DNA from: Erpobdella octoculata
Lineage: Eukaryota > Annelida > Clitellata > Hirudinida > Erpobdellidae
Direction: 5' to 3'
Length of the DNA stretch: 64,000 nucleotides
NCBI GenBank assembly: GCA_963978895.1
Contig: OZ022240.1
Location: 14,265,720 to 14,329,719, forward strand
The position numbers and the translations under genes are program-made. Of this stretch, positions 33,017 to 43,900 are shown piece after piece; the first letter of the stretch is position 1, and the number at the start of each line of letters is the position of its first letter. The notes under the pieces are model-generated. The model was not told where the DNA came from, did no database searches, and saw nothing but the letters and a program-made list of their open reading frames with translations.

Positions 33017-34859
33017 AATTTGGTGATGTCGAAATTAGGATGCAACTGGACTCCGGAGCCGATGTCACAATCATCAGTACAAAAACTTGGGTGAAGATTG
33101 GTTCACCAAAGCTGGATAATGCAACAACAAAAATTGGTACTGCAAACGGTACTGAAATTCAAGTACTAGGTGAATTTCAAACCAATTTTTCGTGCGCAGG
33201 ATTCACAGGCAATGGACGCTGTTTTGTGGCCAAAAATACAACACAACTTCTAGGAATTGAATGGATCGATCAACTTCCACCAATGATAAAAGCGTTTGAT
33301 GCAATCTGTTGTTCTGTTGCAGAAAAGCCTTCGCAGGAAGAAAACAGTTTAGCTGTTCGGTTACAAACAGAGTTTCCAAATGTTTTCAAAGAAGAATTGG
33401 GCCATTGCAGTAAAAAGAAGGCAAGATTGTTCCTTAAGTCAGAGTCTCAGCTAAACTTTTACAGACCACGAAAAATACCTTTTGCTTACAAAGAAATAAT
33501 CATTAGGGAACTTGAAAGATTAGTCAATGAAGGAGTTCTTAAAAGGGTTGAATACAGTCACTGGGCGGCACCGATTGTGGTTGTTCCAAAAAAAAGCGGA
33601 ACGGTGCGCATCTGTGCTGATTTTAAAACAGGCCTTAACGACGCGCTTGAGATGCACCAACATCCACTTCCAGCACCGGATGAAATTTTTTCAAAATTAA
33701 ACTAAGGAGCTTGGTTTACTCAAGTAGATTTTGCTGATGCATATCTACAGTTGGAAATGGACAAATCGTCAAAAGAGCTCGTTACGATCAACACTCCTAA
33801 AGGTCTATATCAGTACCTGAGACTTCCCTCTGGAGGAAAAAGTGCACCAGGTATTTTCCAGGAAACAATGGATAATTTAACTTCAGGTTAAAAGGTTGTG
33901 CTTCTTACCTGGACGATGTTATTGTAACCGGCACAACATTGGAAGAACACAATATGAATGTTTTTGAACTATTCAAACGGATTTCAGATTTTGGATTTAG
34001 AGTCAAGATAGACAAGCGCTCTTTTGCCAAGAAAGAGATTAAATTTCTAGGCCATATTATCAGAAAACAAAAACCAGACCCAGAAAAAATAACAGCAATT
34101 GTAGAAATGCCCCCACCAAAAGACAGAAAACAGTTAAAATCGTGACTGGGTATGGTTAGTTACTATTCTGTTTTTGTACCAAAGATGAGACAAATGAGAG
34201 GCTCACTAGATGACTTGGAAAAAAATGAAAAATTTGAATGGTTAAGAGTACACCAGGAATCTTTCAAAGTCTTAAGAAGGTGTTACAATGAAATGTATTG
34301 CTGACGCATTATGATCCCAAAAGAGACATCGTAATAGATGCTGATGCATGTGAATACAATACGGAATTGGAGCAGTGATTTTACACCGATTTCTTAATGG
34401 AACAGAAAAAGCAGTCGCTCATGCAGGCCGTGTACTGACCCAAGCAAAAAAGAATTACGGCCAAATAGAAAAAGAAGCTTTAGCTCTAGTTTTGCGGTAA
34501 GAAAATTCCATAGATTTGTTTATGGAAGGCGGTTTACGCTATTGACAGATCACAAGCCTCTCTTGTCAGTATTTGGTTCAAAGAAAGGAATATCTGCACA
34601 CGCTGCAAACAGACGGCAGAGATGGGAACTGATATTCTTAGCTTATGATTTTGAGATCGAATATCTACGAACAGCAAATTTTGGTCAAGCTGATGCCTTA
34701 TCAAGACTCATTGATTCCAAAAAAACAACAGGAAATGAGGATTTGATAATAGCAGGTGTAAACGAACACATCACAATGATACAAGAGGATACGATGAGAC
34801 AATTACCTGTTAGTAAGAAAGATATTCAAATTATGAGTTCAGAGTCTTCCTCTGTCATA
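33013..34859 (+). pseudogene. Ty3/gypsy pol: protease, reverse transcriptase, RNase H
   Basis: Protease LDSGADVTIIS near residue 12; RT N-terminus YSHWAAPIVVVPKKSGTVRI; stop TAA at 33703; then QVDFADAYLQLEMDKS, catalytic YLDDVIV (about 33908-33928), FLGHIIRKQKPDPEKI, a TGA after [25 protein letters not shown] and LTDHKPLLSVFGS (RNase H), DALSRLID. Stops and frameshifts at about 33703, 33890, 34143, 34290 and 34500 kill it. It resembles K02A2.6-like gypsy elements. Integrase and 3' LTR are absent: pol runs into an inverted repeat at 34839. Confidence 0.9.
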
Positions 34860-34968
34860 ATTTGAATATCTTTCTTACTAACAGGTAATTGTCTCATCGT
34901 ATCCTCTTGTATCATTGTGATGTCTTCGTTTACACCTGCTATTATCAAATCCTCATTTCCTGTTGTTT
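34727..34968. repeat. 113 bp inverted repeat joining two gypsy pieces tail-to-tail
   Basis: 34727-34839 (+) and 34856-34968 (-) carry the same pol segment, TTGNEDLIIAGVNE then QLPVSKKDIQIM, with almost no differences. The spacer is about 16 bp. Confidence 0.9.
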
Positions 34969-35776
34969 CATCCGAGTCAGGTTCGTCACTAAAATCTGAC
35001 CCTGAATATTCGGTGCCGTCGTCTGTTATGGAGGCTTCCGTTTCAGAACCGTCGCTGTATGGGTAAAAACCATAGTTGTTATTGCCATTATTATAATCAT
35101 CATCGTCACTTTCATCCTCATCATTTTGCATTTCGTTTTCAACATTCCTCTCATCTTCTTTAGTTTTGTTTTCGACGTCCAAACCGACTGTATCACTGAC
35201 ACCATCTTTGCATGGTTCATCTTGAACATCTTTGCATAGTTCATCTTGAACATCTTTGCAAGGATCATCTTGCACATTTTTGCAAGGCTCATCACCATGA
35301 CCATCCTTGCATGGTTCATCTTGACCGTCTTTTTTGTTTCCGCAATTGTTTGTGTCACCATTGAGGAGTTCAAGAAAATTCTTCCTTTCTTGCTGTGCTG
35401 CTCTGTGTGCTGCTCTGTTTTCCTCCGCCATTTTATTCAGAGCCTTCAAGTTAACTTTGACGTATTTATTGTCCTGTATCATTGAGATTAACTGAAGAAA
35501 TCTTTTTTCAGTTTCTTCTTTTTCAATTCTCTTTTCTTCTTTTTCTCGAGCCTCTTTTTCAAGTTTTTCTTGTTTTTCGCGAGCTTCCCTCTCAAGTTTC
35601 TCTTCTTTTTCTCGAGCCTCTTTTTCAAGTTTTTCTTTTTTTTCTCGAGCTTCCCTCTCAAGTTTCTCTTCTTTTTCTCGAGCCTCTTTTTCAAGTTTTT
35701 CTTCTTTTTCTCGAGCTTCCCTCTCAAGTTTCTCTTCTTTTTCTCGAGCCTCTTTTTCAAGTAGAAACTTAAGCAA
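34826..35776 (-). CDS. chimeric gypsy-derived ORF: coiled-coil, acidic region, pol tail
   Basis: A 316 aa uninterrupted ORF. Residues 1-80 are seven near-perfect 11-residue units (EAREKEEKLER and variants), a charged coiled coil as in gag N-termini of some gypsy elements. Next come short DEPCKDVQ repeats at about 160-190, then an Asp/Ser-rich acidic stretch. From about residue 268 it equals the pol junction segment of the + strand element (TTGNEDLIIAGVNE onward). It follows a gypsy-like primer-binding site by 12 nt, so it is the gag start of a second, minus-strand element fused by deletion to pol. Expression is unknown. Confidence 0.65.
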   Translation of the reverse strand: MLKFLLEKEAREKEEKLEREAREKEEKLEKEAREKEEKLEREAREKKEKLEKEAREKEEKLEREAREKQEKLEKEAREKEEKRIEKEETEKRFLQLISMIQDNKYVKVNLKALNKMAEENRAAHRAAQQERKNFLELLNGDTNNCGNKKDGQDEPCKDGHGDEPCKNVQDDPCKDVQDELCKDVQDEPCKDGVSDTVGLDVENKTKEDERNVENEMQNDEDESDDDDYNNGNNNYGFYPYSDGSETEASITDDGTEYSGSDFSDEPDSDETTGNEDLIIAGVNEDITMIQEDTMRQLPVSKKDIQIMTEEDSELII

Positions 35777-35787
35777 TTGTGCTATGA

Positions 35788-35950
35788 CATCCTGGTCGCC
35801 AATGTTATATCTTTATTATTCTAATTAAATGGTAATAATTATAATCTAACTAAGTGGTTGCTAAATACTTATTAGATCTTTTCTTGATTATTAATGTTTA
35901 TATAAGTTTGTTTGTTTGTTGAAATGGCTAAGTAGGAAATAGAATAAAAC
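35788..35950 (-). mobile_element. gypsy LTR 3' part and primer-binding site
   Basis: Read on -, AACATTGGCGACCAGGATG (35806-35788) has the TTGGCGAC-type site that follows the 5' LTR of many gypsy elements. Upstream (to about 35950) is AT-rich LTR-like DNA with TATATAAAC. The LTR start is lost in (TA)n, so its length is unknown. Confidence 0.6.
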
Positions 35951-35951
35951 T

Positions 35952-36528
<577 letters not shown>

Positions 36529-36622
36529 ACAAAACTATTTCCTTTAAAACATCGTCATATATTGAAAATTGGCTGAAAAAATATAATTTCAAATTTCAAA
36601 TCTTTCTATCGAATTAATTATA

Positions 36623-36810
36623 TCTATATATATAAAAATGAATGTTTGTATTTATGTATGTTAATGTCCTTTATGCATTGCTACACCCTTCATCCGATCG
36701 TAATGAAATTTTCACACAACCTTGAGAGTCAATGAAAATAAAAAAAAATAAAAAATTTTGAAATCCGTCACAAAATGAGCGGAGCGGAGCGGGTGAGCGA
36801 GCGGGAACTA
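36623..36810 (+). mobile_element. Helitron 5' part with TC terminus
   Basis: It begins TCTATATATATAAAAATGAA and carries the same signature blocks as 36203-36375, ending at GAGCGAGCGGGAAC before (TA)n and (TATG)n. Helitrons start TC and have no TIR. Confidence 0.75.
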
Positions 36811-36908
36811 TATATATATGTATGTGCGTATGTATGTGTGTATGTATGTATGTGTATGTGCATGTATGTGTGTCTGTGTCTGTGTTTATGTATACATATA
36901 TATATATA

Positions 36909-37296
36909 CTAGCGGAGATACCCGGCGTTGCCCAGGTTTTTTAGAGGTTTTTCTAATGTTTGTTTCTTTCTCTCCCATTTCCTTTTCCACCTGCTTTCCC
37001 ACTCCTGTTCGCTTTCCCGTTTTCGGTCGTTTTCCCGCTGCCGGTCGCTTTCCCGCTCCCGGTCGCTTTCCCGCTCCCGGTCGCTTTCCCGCTCCCGGTC
37101 GTTTTCCCGTTCCCGGCCGCTGTCCCGCTCCCGGTCGTTTTCCCGTTCCCGGTCGCTGTCCCGTTCCCGCTCACGTTTGCTCTCCCATTCCCGCTCACGC
37201 TTGCTTTTCCGTTCCCGCTCGCTGTCCGTTCCGGGTCGCTTTCCCGTTTCTATAATAGACAAACTAACCCACAAACATTCATATATATATATATAG
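36909..37296 (-). mobile_element. non-autonomous Helitron, minus orientation (copy B)
   Basis: The 3' end is CTAG at 36909-36912. The terminal hairpin read on - is of the CCGGGCAACGCCGGG type. The interior is 18 bp GGGAGCGGGAAAGCGACC-like units. The 5' end is GAATGTTTGTGGGTTAGTTT near 37285. The 5' half is identical over about 100 bp to 37876-38411, which lies inverted 580 bp away. Confidence 0.85.
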
Positions 37297-37319
37297 TCTT
37301 AGCAAATCTATTTTACGTT

Positions 37320-37864
37320 TTATAGGCTAACAGAAGTTATGAAAGAATGTAAAAGAGAAAATGAGCGTGAACGGGAACGGGAGAGCAACCGTGACCGGGA
37401 ATGGGATAGCAAGCATGACCGGGAACGGGAGAGCAAGCGTGAGCGGGAACGGGAAAGCGACCGGGAACGGGAAAGCGACCGGGAACGGGAAATCGACCGA
37501 GAACGGGAAAGCGACCGGGAACGGGAAAGCGACCGGGAACGGGAAATCGACCGGGAACGGGAAAGCGACCGGGAACGGGAAAGCGACCGGGAACGGGAAA
37601 GCGACCGAGAACGGTAAAGCGACCGGGAACGCGGAAAGCGACTGGAATCGGGAGAGCAAGCTTGGAAGGAAACGCGAGCAAGAGAGAAAATCGATAACAA
37701 AACTTCTGAGCGGGAAAGCGACCGGGAGCTGGAAAACGACCGAGAGCGGAAAAGCGACCGGGAACGCTACGAAAACGGGAAAGTGGAGAAGGGAACGGGA
37801 GCGAGAGAGACAAACATTAGAAAAACCTCTAAAAACCCCGGGCAACGCCGGGTAACCCCGCTAG
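37320..37864 (+). mobile_element. non-autonomous Helitron, plus orientation (copy C)
   Basis: It ends CTCTAAAAACCCCGGGCAAC, GCCGGGTAACCCCG, CTAG (37861-37864), then TATATA. The hairpin CCCGG/CCGGG ends about 10 nt before CTAG, the classical Helitron 3' terminus, inserted before T. The body is about ten GGGAACGGGAAAGCGACC units. ORFs here (Arg/Ser/Pro repeats) are artefacts of the array. Confidence 0.9.
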
Positions 37865-37875
37865 TATATATATAT

Positions 37876-38410
37876 ATGAATGTTTGTGGGTTAGTTTGTC
37901 TATTATAGAAACGGGAAAGCGACCCGGAACGGACAGCGAGCGGGAACGGAAAAGCAAGCGTGAGCGGGAATGGGAGAGCAAACGTGAGCGGGAACGGGAC
38001 AGCGACCGGGAACGGGAAAACGACCGGGAGCGGGAAAGCGACCGAGAGCGGGAAAGTGACCGGGAGCGAGAAAGTGACCGGGAGCGGGAAAGCGACCGGG
38101 AGCGGGAAAGCGACCGGGAGCGAGAAAGCGACCGGGAGCGGGAAAGCGACCGGGAGCGGGAAAGCGACCGGGAGCGGGAAAGCGACCGGGAGCGGGAAAG
38201 CGACCGGGAGCGGGAAAGCGACCGGGAGCGGGAAAGCGACCGGGAGCGGGAAAGCGACCGGGAGCGGGAAAGCGACCGGCAGCGGGAAAACGACCGAAAA
38301 CGGGAAAGCGAACCGGAGTGGGAAAGCAGGTGGGAAAGGAAACGGGAGAGAAAGAGACAAACATTAGAAAAACCTCTAAAAAACCCGGGCAACGCCGGGT
38401 ATCTCCGCTA

Positions 38411-38411
<1 letters not shown>
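37876..38411 (+). mobile_element. non-autonomous Helitron, plus orientation (copy D)
   Basis: 5' GAATGTTTGTGGGTTAGTTT; 3' CCGGGCAACGCCGGGTATCT, CCG, CTAG (38408-38411). It carries about 14 to 15 GGGAGCGGGAAAGCGACC units, several more than inverted copy B. It is flanked by (TA)n on both sides. Confidence 0.9.
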
Positions 38412-38453
<42 letters not shown>

Positions 38454-38454
<1 letters not shown>

Positions 38455-38870
38455 TAGCAGCGCCCGTAGCGGTTTCGCTCGCATGAAATTAGAGAGTTTG
38501 AACCGTGCATCCATAGTAAAGATCAATTTTTTAGGTCTCGGCTCGGCCGTCGACAACTTAGCCCAGTCCGTTTTAAAAACCCAAACTCCTGGCCCGGCAC
38601 AGTCTGTCTGAATTAGGCCCGACCCATTCTTACAGGCCTAGACGTTCTATTTACTTGATGAAAAACTTCGGCTCGTCCCACCTTGACTTCAGGTTTGGTC
38701 CGGCCCAACCGAAGACCCTAAAATAACTAAAATATCTATATACTTGGTGAAAAACTTCGGCCCGTCCCACTTTGATTTAAGGTTTGGCCTGGCCCGTGTG
38801 AAGACTCTAAAATAACGGCTTGGCCCGGCTGGTGATAAACTGGACTTAGCTACTTTTAACCGGCACAAAA
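38454..38870 (-). mobile_element. Helitron-like 3' end of another family
   Basis: CTAG at 38454-38457 abuts (TA)n. On - the end is GCGAGCGAAACCGCTACGGG then CGCTG and CTAG. The body has an 89 bp unit repeated twice (38654, 38743) rich in CGGCCCG motifs. Confidence 0.65.
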
Positions 38871-38875
38871 TTTCA

Positions 38876-39655
38876 AAATACTAATTTTACATTTGTAGAA
38901 CTTACAGTTTTTGAGTAGCAGTTATTTTGAAATCAAATAACCCTTATTTCCACCCCACATTTGAGGTCCTGGAAACCAAATTTTTAAAAAATGTTGAAAC
39001 ACTTATATCATTATTTTTTGAGTAAATACTAAATACTAATTTTGACATCTGTAGCATTCACAGTTTTTGAGTAGCAGTTACTTTAAAAACCAAAAAAACC
39101 TTTTTCCACCCCACATTTGAGGTCCTGAAAACCAAAATTTCAAAAAATGGTGAAACACATATATCCTTATTTTTAGAGTAGAAACTAAATACTAATTTTT
39201 ACTTTTGTAGCATTTACAGTTGTTGAGTAGCAGTTACTTTAAAAACCAAATAACCCTATTTCCACCCCACATTTGAAGTCCTGGAAACCAAATTTTCAAA
39301 AAATGGTGAAACAATTATATCATTATATTTAGAGTAGAAACTAAATACTAATTTTTTCTTTTGTAGCATTCACAGTTTTTGAGTAGCAGCTACTTTAAAA
39401 ACCAAGTAATCCTATTGTCCACACCACATTTGAAGTCCTGGAAAACAAATTTGTAAAAAATGGTGAAACACGTATATCTTTATTTTTAGAATAGAAACTA
39501 AATACTAAATTTTACATCTGTGGTATTTACAGTTTTTGAGTAGCAGCTATTTTAAAAACCAAATAACCCAATTTTCCAACCCTTATTTGAGGTACGGGAA
39601 ACCGAATATTCAAAAAATGGTGAAACACGTATTTTTTTATTTTTCAAGAAGAATC
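38876..39655 (+). repeat. 156 bp tandem satellite, five copies
   Basis: The landmark TTGAGTAGCAG occurs at 38911, 39067, 39223, 39379 and 39536, so the period is 156-157 bp. Each unit also holds CCACCCCACATTTGAGGTCC and AAAAAATGGTGAAACA. Copies differ at many positions. Confidence 0.95.
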
Positions 39656-39664
39656 CATATACCA

Positions 39665-39798
<134 letters not shown>

Positions 39799-39861
39799 TC
39801 CCTGTCGCTTTCCCGTACATTTTTTCTCTCTCAGTTCCCCCCCCCCTAGATCCGATTCTAC

Positions 39862-40003
39862 ATACATACATACATACATACATACATACATACATACATA
39901 CATACATACATACATACATACATACATACATACATACATACATACATACATACATACATACATACATACATACATACATACATACATACATACATACATA
40001 CAT
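39862..40003. repeat. (CATA)n tract, about 35 units
   Basis: Near-perfect CATA repeats. The same Helitron fragment next to a tetranucleotide array also occurs at 49218-49400, in the opposite orientation. Confidence 0.95.
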
Positions 40004-40012
40004 AAATACATA

Positions 40013-40545
40013 ACCTTTCAGCTTAGCATCAAGTTTGACGTGAGAGACCTAATCAAAGGCCTTTCGGAAGTCGAAATAGATGATATCAGTACATTTACGA
40101 TTTTGTAAAGAGGTAGACCATTCATCAAGACATTCAAGCAAGTTTGTACAGGTAAATCTGGATTTGATAAATCCGTGCTGGTGGCTAGAGAAAAGGTTGT
40201 GTTTACAAAAATAAGCCAAAATGCTTGTGGTGACCACTTTCTCCATGACGCGACAACAGGTAAGTGAGATAGGTCTGGAGTTGGAAGGATGACTTGTCGG
40301 ACCTTTTTTATGAATGGGAGAAATATATGCAACTTTCCAATTTTTATGTAACGTATGCATTTTAAAAAGTCATGTCAAATATGTGGGAGAGAAGAGTTGC
40401 TAAACTGTGGGCGCAATGTATAAGAAGGATGTTTAGGGATACCATCAAGACCAGAAGAGCATCAACCTTTGAGACTTTTGAGATTTAAGAAAACGATATC
40501 AGGAGTCTCATTCGTTCGTTGTGTTGAGGGGGTTTTCCGTCATCA
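40013..40545 (-). pseudogene. LINE reverse transcriptase fragment (RT domain start)
   Basis: On -, KVAYISPIHKKGPTSHPSNS, RPISLTCCRVMEKVVTTSIL, NLFSSHQHGFIKSRFTCTNL and [12 protein letters not shown] are RT blocks 1-3 of a CR1/jockey-like LINE, including the first catalytic Asp. More degenerate upstream RT sequence reaches about 40540. The 3' part is lost at the (CATA)n junction, which implies the microsatellite cut the element or rearranged with it. Confidence 0.85.
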
Positions 40546-40556
40546 ATTGTAAACAC

Positions 40557-40712
40557 GGTGACCCGTTAAATAGGCCTCAGACAAAAGGGTCCCGACAAAT
40601 GGGCCCCGTCAAAAAAGCCCCGACAAAAGGGCCCCCGACAAAACGACCTCCGTCATAACGGCCCCCGAAAAAAGGGCCCCCGACATAAGGGCCCTGACAA
40701 AAGGGCCCTTAC
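40557..40712 (+). repeat. GGGCCC-rich minisatellite, about nine units
   Basis: Units of about 16-18 bp such as CGACAAAAGGGCCCC and CGACATAAGGGCCCT are arrayed. They resemble short arrays found inside DNA transposons, but no ends are found. Confidence 0.8.
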
Positions 40713-40821
40713 TTTTTAGATTACATCAAAAGAGCACTGTGTAAGCGTTTACGTTGTTTTTTACAAGGTTATATTAAAATGTATAGTTCTTACAAGATTG
40801 TAATATTCACACTATTTTCTG

Positions 40822-40885
40822 AAGGGTCAGCTGTTGATCAAATTAGTGCATGCAGGCGTGTAATAAAAGTAATAACGCTGAATAT
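40822..40885 (+). repeat. dispersed repeat shared with 53778-53830
   Basis: GTCAGCTGTTGATCAAATTA then GTGCATGCAGGCGTGTAATA occurs again in + orientation at 53778, inside ALG11 intron 5. Confidence 0.6.
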
Positions 40886-40998
40886 ATATTTTTCAAATTT
40901 GTTTAGATCTGTTTTAAATATGTTTTGACTATCAAAACTATTAAAATAATTTCATGTTTGATTATTGGAAATGAAATTTTATGTTTTTTTAATGATCA

Positions 40999-41500
40999 CT
41001 AGCGGGGTACTCGGCGTTGCCCCGGTGTTTTAGAAGTTTTACTATCTCTCTCTCTCTTGTTTCCTTCCCCACTTGCTTTCCCGCTCCCGGTCACTTTCCC
41101 GTTCCCGTTTGCTCTCCCTCTCCCGGTTGCTCTGCCAGGGGGTTTTAGAAAAAATTTTTATCTTTTTCTCTCTCGCTCCAGTTTTTCTCACGCTCCCGGT
41201 CGTTTTTCCGTTCTCGGTCGCTTTCCCGCTCCCGCTTGTTCTCCTCTTCCTAGTCGTTTTCCCTTTCCCTCTTGCTCTTTCGTTTTCGGTCACTTTTTCG
41301 TTCCCACTTTTTCCCGTTCCGGTTCATTCTCCAGTTCCAGTTTCCGCTCGCTCTCCCGCTCCGCTCATTTTGTGACCGATTTTAATTTTTTCACAAAAAC
41401 TGTCCTCTATTGACTCTCAAGGTTGTGAAAATTTCATTACGATCAGATGAATGGTGTAGCAATGCATAAAGAACATACCCACACACACACACAGACAGTC
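40999..41500 (-). mobile_element. non-autonomous Helitron, minus orientation
   Basis: CTAG at 40999-41002 followed by CGGGGTACTCGGCGTTGCCC (terminal hairpin on -). The body is GC-rich units. The 5' part carries GCTCATTTTGTGACCGATTT, CTCAAGGTTGTGAAAATTTC and GTAGCAATGCATAA. Confidence 0.8.
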
Positions 41501-41658
41501 ATTTTGGAAGGAACTTCCTTGGTAGGAGCTGTCGGTATAAGGCGAGCTGAAATTTTGCAGACAGCCCTAACTCGGAAAACCACAGCTTCTATTAAAATTT
41601 GAGCTCTATTTGATTTAATTGTTATCTATTTGATTTATAATATTATCTTTCCTGTAAA

Positions 41659-42510
41659 CAGTGTTGTTTCAGTTAAGCGTAACTTTAACTGAATTTGGTC
41701 TAATAACTGAAAAAAGAGATTTAAGTTAAGTACTAACTGAAACTGTAACTGAAAAATAATGTTAACTTTAATTGTAATACTAATAGTAAAAAAGGTAGTA
41801 ACTGTAATACAAACTGAAAAAAAAATGTTTTCGGAAAATCCAACACAGAAATGCGCCAAAATTTTATTTCTTTATTTATATTTAGTAACCGGACCCACTT
41901 GTGTCTTTATCTCTACTATGATTTGCTTTTTCATCGCTTTATTTGCATTTAACGACGTATGAACAATGTTAAAAATAAATTCTGGCCGAAAACAAGAAAA
42001 TGGAGTTTGGCGTTATTTAAGTTACGAACCCTCTACTGATAAAAGCCGGTGCAACGTGTGGGAGAAAAAGATTCGGAAGCTCACGTGGTCGAAACTTGCG
42101 TAGCTCTGCTGAAAAGATCTAAGTCATAGACATAAGGAAGTGGCAAAAGAACTTGAGGTTTTGGAGACAATTCGCAAAAAGCTAAAGGCCGAGCGCAAAC
42201 TAATGGAAAATGATATAGGAAACACGGTTAACCAGAATAGCGCAGACTACTTTGCCTGCTTTTATTAACCAAAAAGAATGGAATTCAGATGCACAAGAAG
42301 TGAAACTGAGACAGCGTTTGTTTAGTAATATCAGTACTGGGTTATATTAATAACTGTTATACTAACTGTAATAGTAACTGAAAAATTATTAACTCTAATA
42401 TTAACGGAAAAAATGAAAAAAATTAACTTTAACTGTAATACTAACGAAAAAATATTAAATTGGCTAACTTTAACTGATACTCTTGAAAAACCCTAACTGA
42501 AACAACACTG
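41659..42510 (+). mobile_element. hAT non-autonomous element with BED-finger relic
   Basis: TIRs CAGTGTTGTTTCAGTTA and TAACTGAAACAACACTG. TSD CCTGTAAA/CCTATAAA (41651-41658, 42511-42518; one mismatch). At 41975-42160 the + frame reads VWRYLSYEPSTDKSRCNVWE and SHRHKEVAKELEVLE, a decayed BED zinc finger (second Cys mutated to Trp). The flanks are (TAACTGTAATACTAAC)-like simple repeats. Confidence 0.85.
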
Positions 42511-42907
42511 CCTATAAACGATCTTTGTTTATTATTATAAGTAGGGCGATAGTCGAGAGAACGCAATTAATAAACAATCAAACAAGTCAATCTGAGTTTG
42601 TGTTTAAAGGAGATGAATCGAATATCATACGTATTAGTGCATTAGAATGTTGTAGAAGTGTTAACAAAAATTAGATTGATTAAGTCAAAAATAACAATTA
42701 TAAATTTTCAAGAAATTCTGCGACACGAAAATTTATCTTGAACGACCTAGTATTCTTGAATTCAATCTTTGATACTTCTGTTTCACTGGACCAAATTTCT
42801 CTCTCTTTTGGGTATGATGGGAGGGTCTATCAGCTCAAGTTCTTTATTCACAGAAATCATGGAGACAGAATAATGACCCATTTCCTTGCCTATGCTCCAT
42901 AATGCAT

Positions 42908-43125
42908 AAAGGTGCTAGGTTAGCTGAGTTGGGTAGAGCGTTAGCCTTGAATGTGAAAGCTTCACGGTTCGACTCCCACTCACTGCCTAGTAGCCCATGT
43001 CAACGGAAAACTTAGCGGGTAAAATCGTTCTCTCCGTGGGGCATGTAAAAGAACAGCGCCTTTGAACAAAGCGGAAAAGGCGCTCAATAAATTATCAATC
43101 ATTTACATTTACATTTACATAAAAA
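42908..43125 (+). mobile_element. tRNA-derived SINE
   Basis: A box TTAGCTGAGTTGGGTAGAGC and B box GGTTCGACTCC lie 33 nt apart, as in tRNA-derived pol III promoters. An unrelated body (CGTTCTCTCCGTGGGGCATG, GAACAGCGCCTTTGAACAAA) and a (TTTACA)n tail follow. The stem pairing is too poor for a functional tRNA. Confidence 0.8.
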
Positions 43126-43139
43126 ATTGTCTACCGACG

Positions 43140-43485
43140 AATCGACGACTCAGAATATACAGAAAGAATGTCATTAACCTTGCACATGAACTGGTGGATC
43201 CAGTTATGCACGTCTATTTTAAAAGTTGATGCAAAAAATTTTGAATACATTTTAGCAATCTGTAAGATTTGCTTATGATGTGGGAAGAAAAGGGTGGACA
43301 ACCAAAATAAATACTTAAAAGGAGCGAAATGGGAGGAAGTGGGTGGGTTGCAAAAAATCGCAATCTAAATCCCAGTCGCCTAATCTAACATTTTGTTTTC
43401 GACAAAACTTCTTTGAAACAACTGCCAAAAAGTTAAAAATAAAATTATAGAAAAAATTTCTAAAGAAAAGAATCAACTTCTTAAA
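43140..43485. other. no gene seen
   Basis: Unique-looking AT-rich DNA between the SINE and the foldback repeat, with no coding signal. Confidence 0.4.
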
Positions 43486-43750
43486 AGAGGTTTTGTATTG
43501 TCAATAACTTGCTAAAAAGTAAAAAATAACTTCTGACCACACCTTTTATATTGACAGGAAAGTTGCTTCAGGATTGTTTTTAAAAATGACCAATTATGAC
43601 AGAAAGAATAAATTTCCTCCATCATATATCACACATCTACATGTACCACAAAAAACAATCCTGAAGCAACTTTCCTGTCAATATAAAGAGTGTGATCAAA
43701 AGTTATTTTTTACTTTTTGGCAAGTTATTGACAATACAAAACCTTTTTCA
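43486..43750. repeat. foldback repeat, 100 bp arms
   Basis: 43486-43585 (GGTTTTGTATTGTCAATAAC to GCTTCAGGATTGTTTTT) is the near-complement of 43652-43750, with a loop of about 66 bp. Confidence 0.85.
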
Positions 43751-43900
43751 AGAATCATCTAGTGTTCTGTTATTAAACTTCAAAAATTCGTTACGGCACA
43801 TCTAGGTTTAATATTTATTAAGCCGTCAGGAAAAGACGCGACTTTCACTGACTTGTTATATTGCAGAAAGTGAGAGTCGCGTCTTTTCATGTCGGCTTAT

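Noticed and set aside
35482..35772. Phe/Leu-rich + strand ORFs suggesting a membrane protein
   Set aside because: They are shadows of the 11-residue coiled-coil repeats encoded on the minus strand.
38031..38290. CRISPR-like regular array
   Set aside because: Units are contiguous 18 bp with no variable spacers, inside a eukaryotic Helitron.
36818..38560. ORFs of Gly-Arg-Phe-Pro, Ser-Arg-Ser-Arg or Arg-Glu-Ser-Asp repeats
   Set aside because: An 18 bp minisatellite is open in several frames on both strands. Each frame gives a different repeat peptide, so these reflect the array inside Helitrons, not SR-type proteins.
42908..42990. functional tRNA gene
   Set aside because: A and B boxes are present but acceptor and anticodon stems do not pair well, and a SINE body and (TTTACA)n tail follow.
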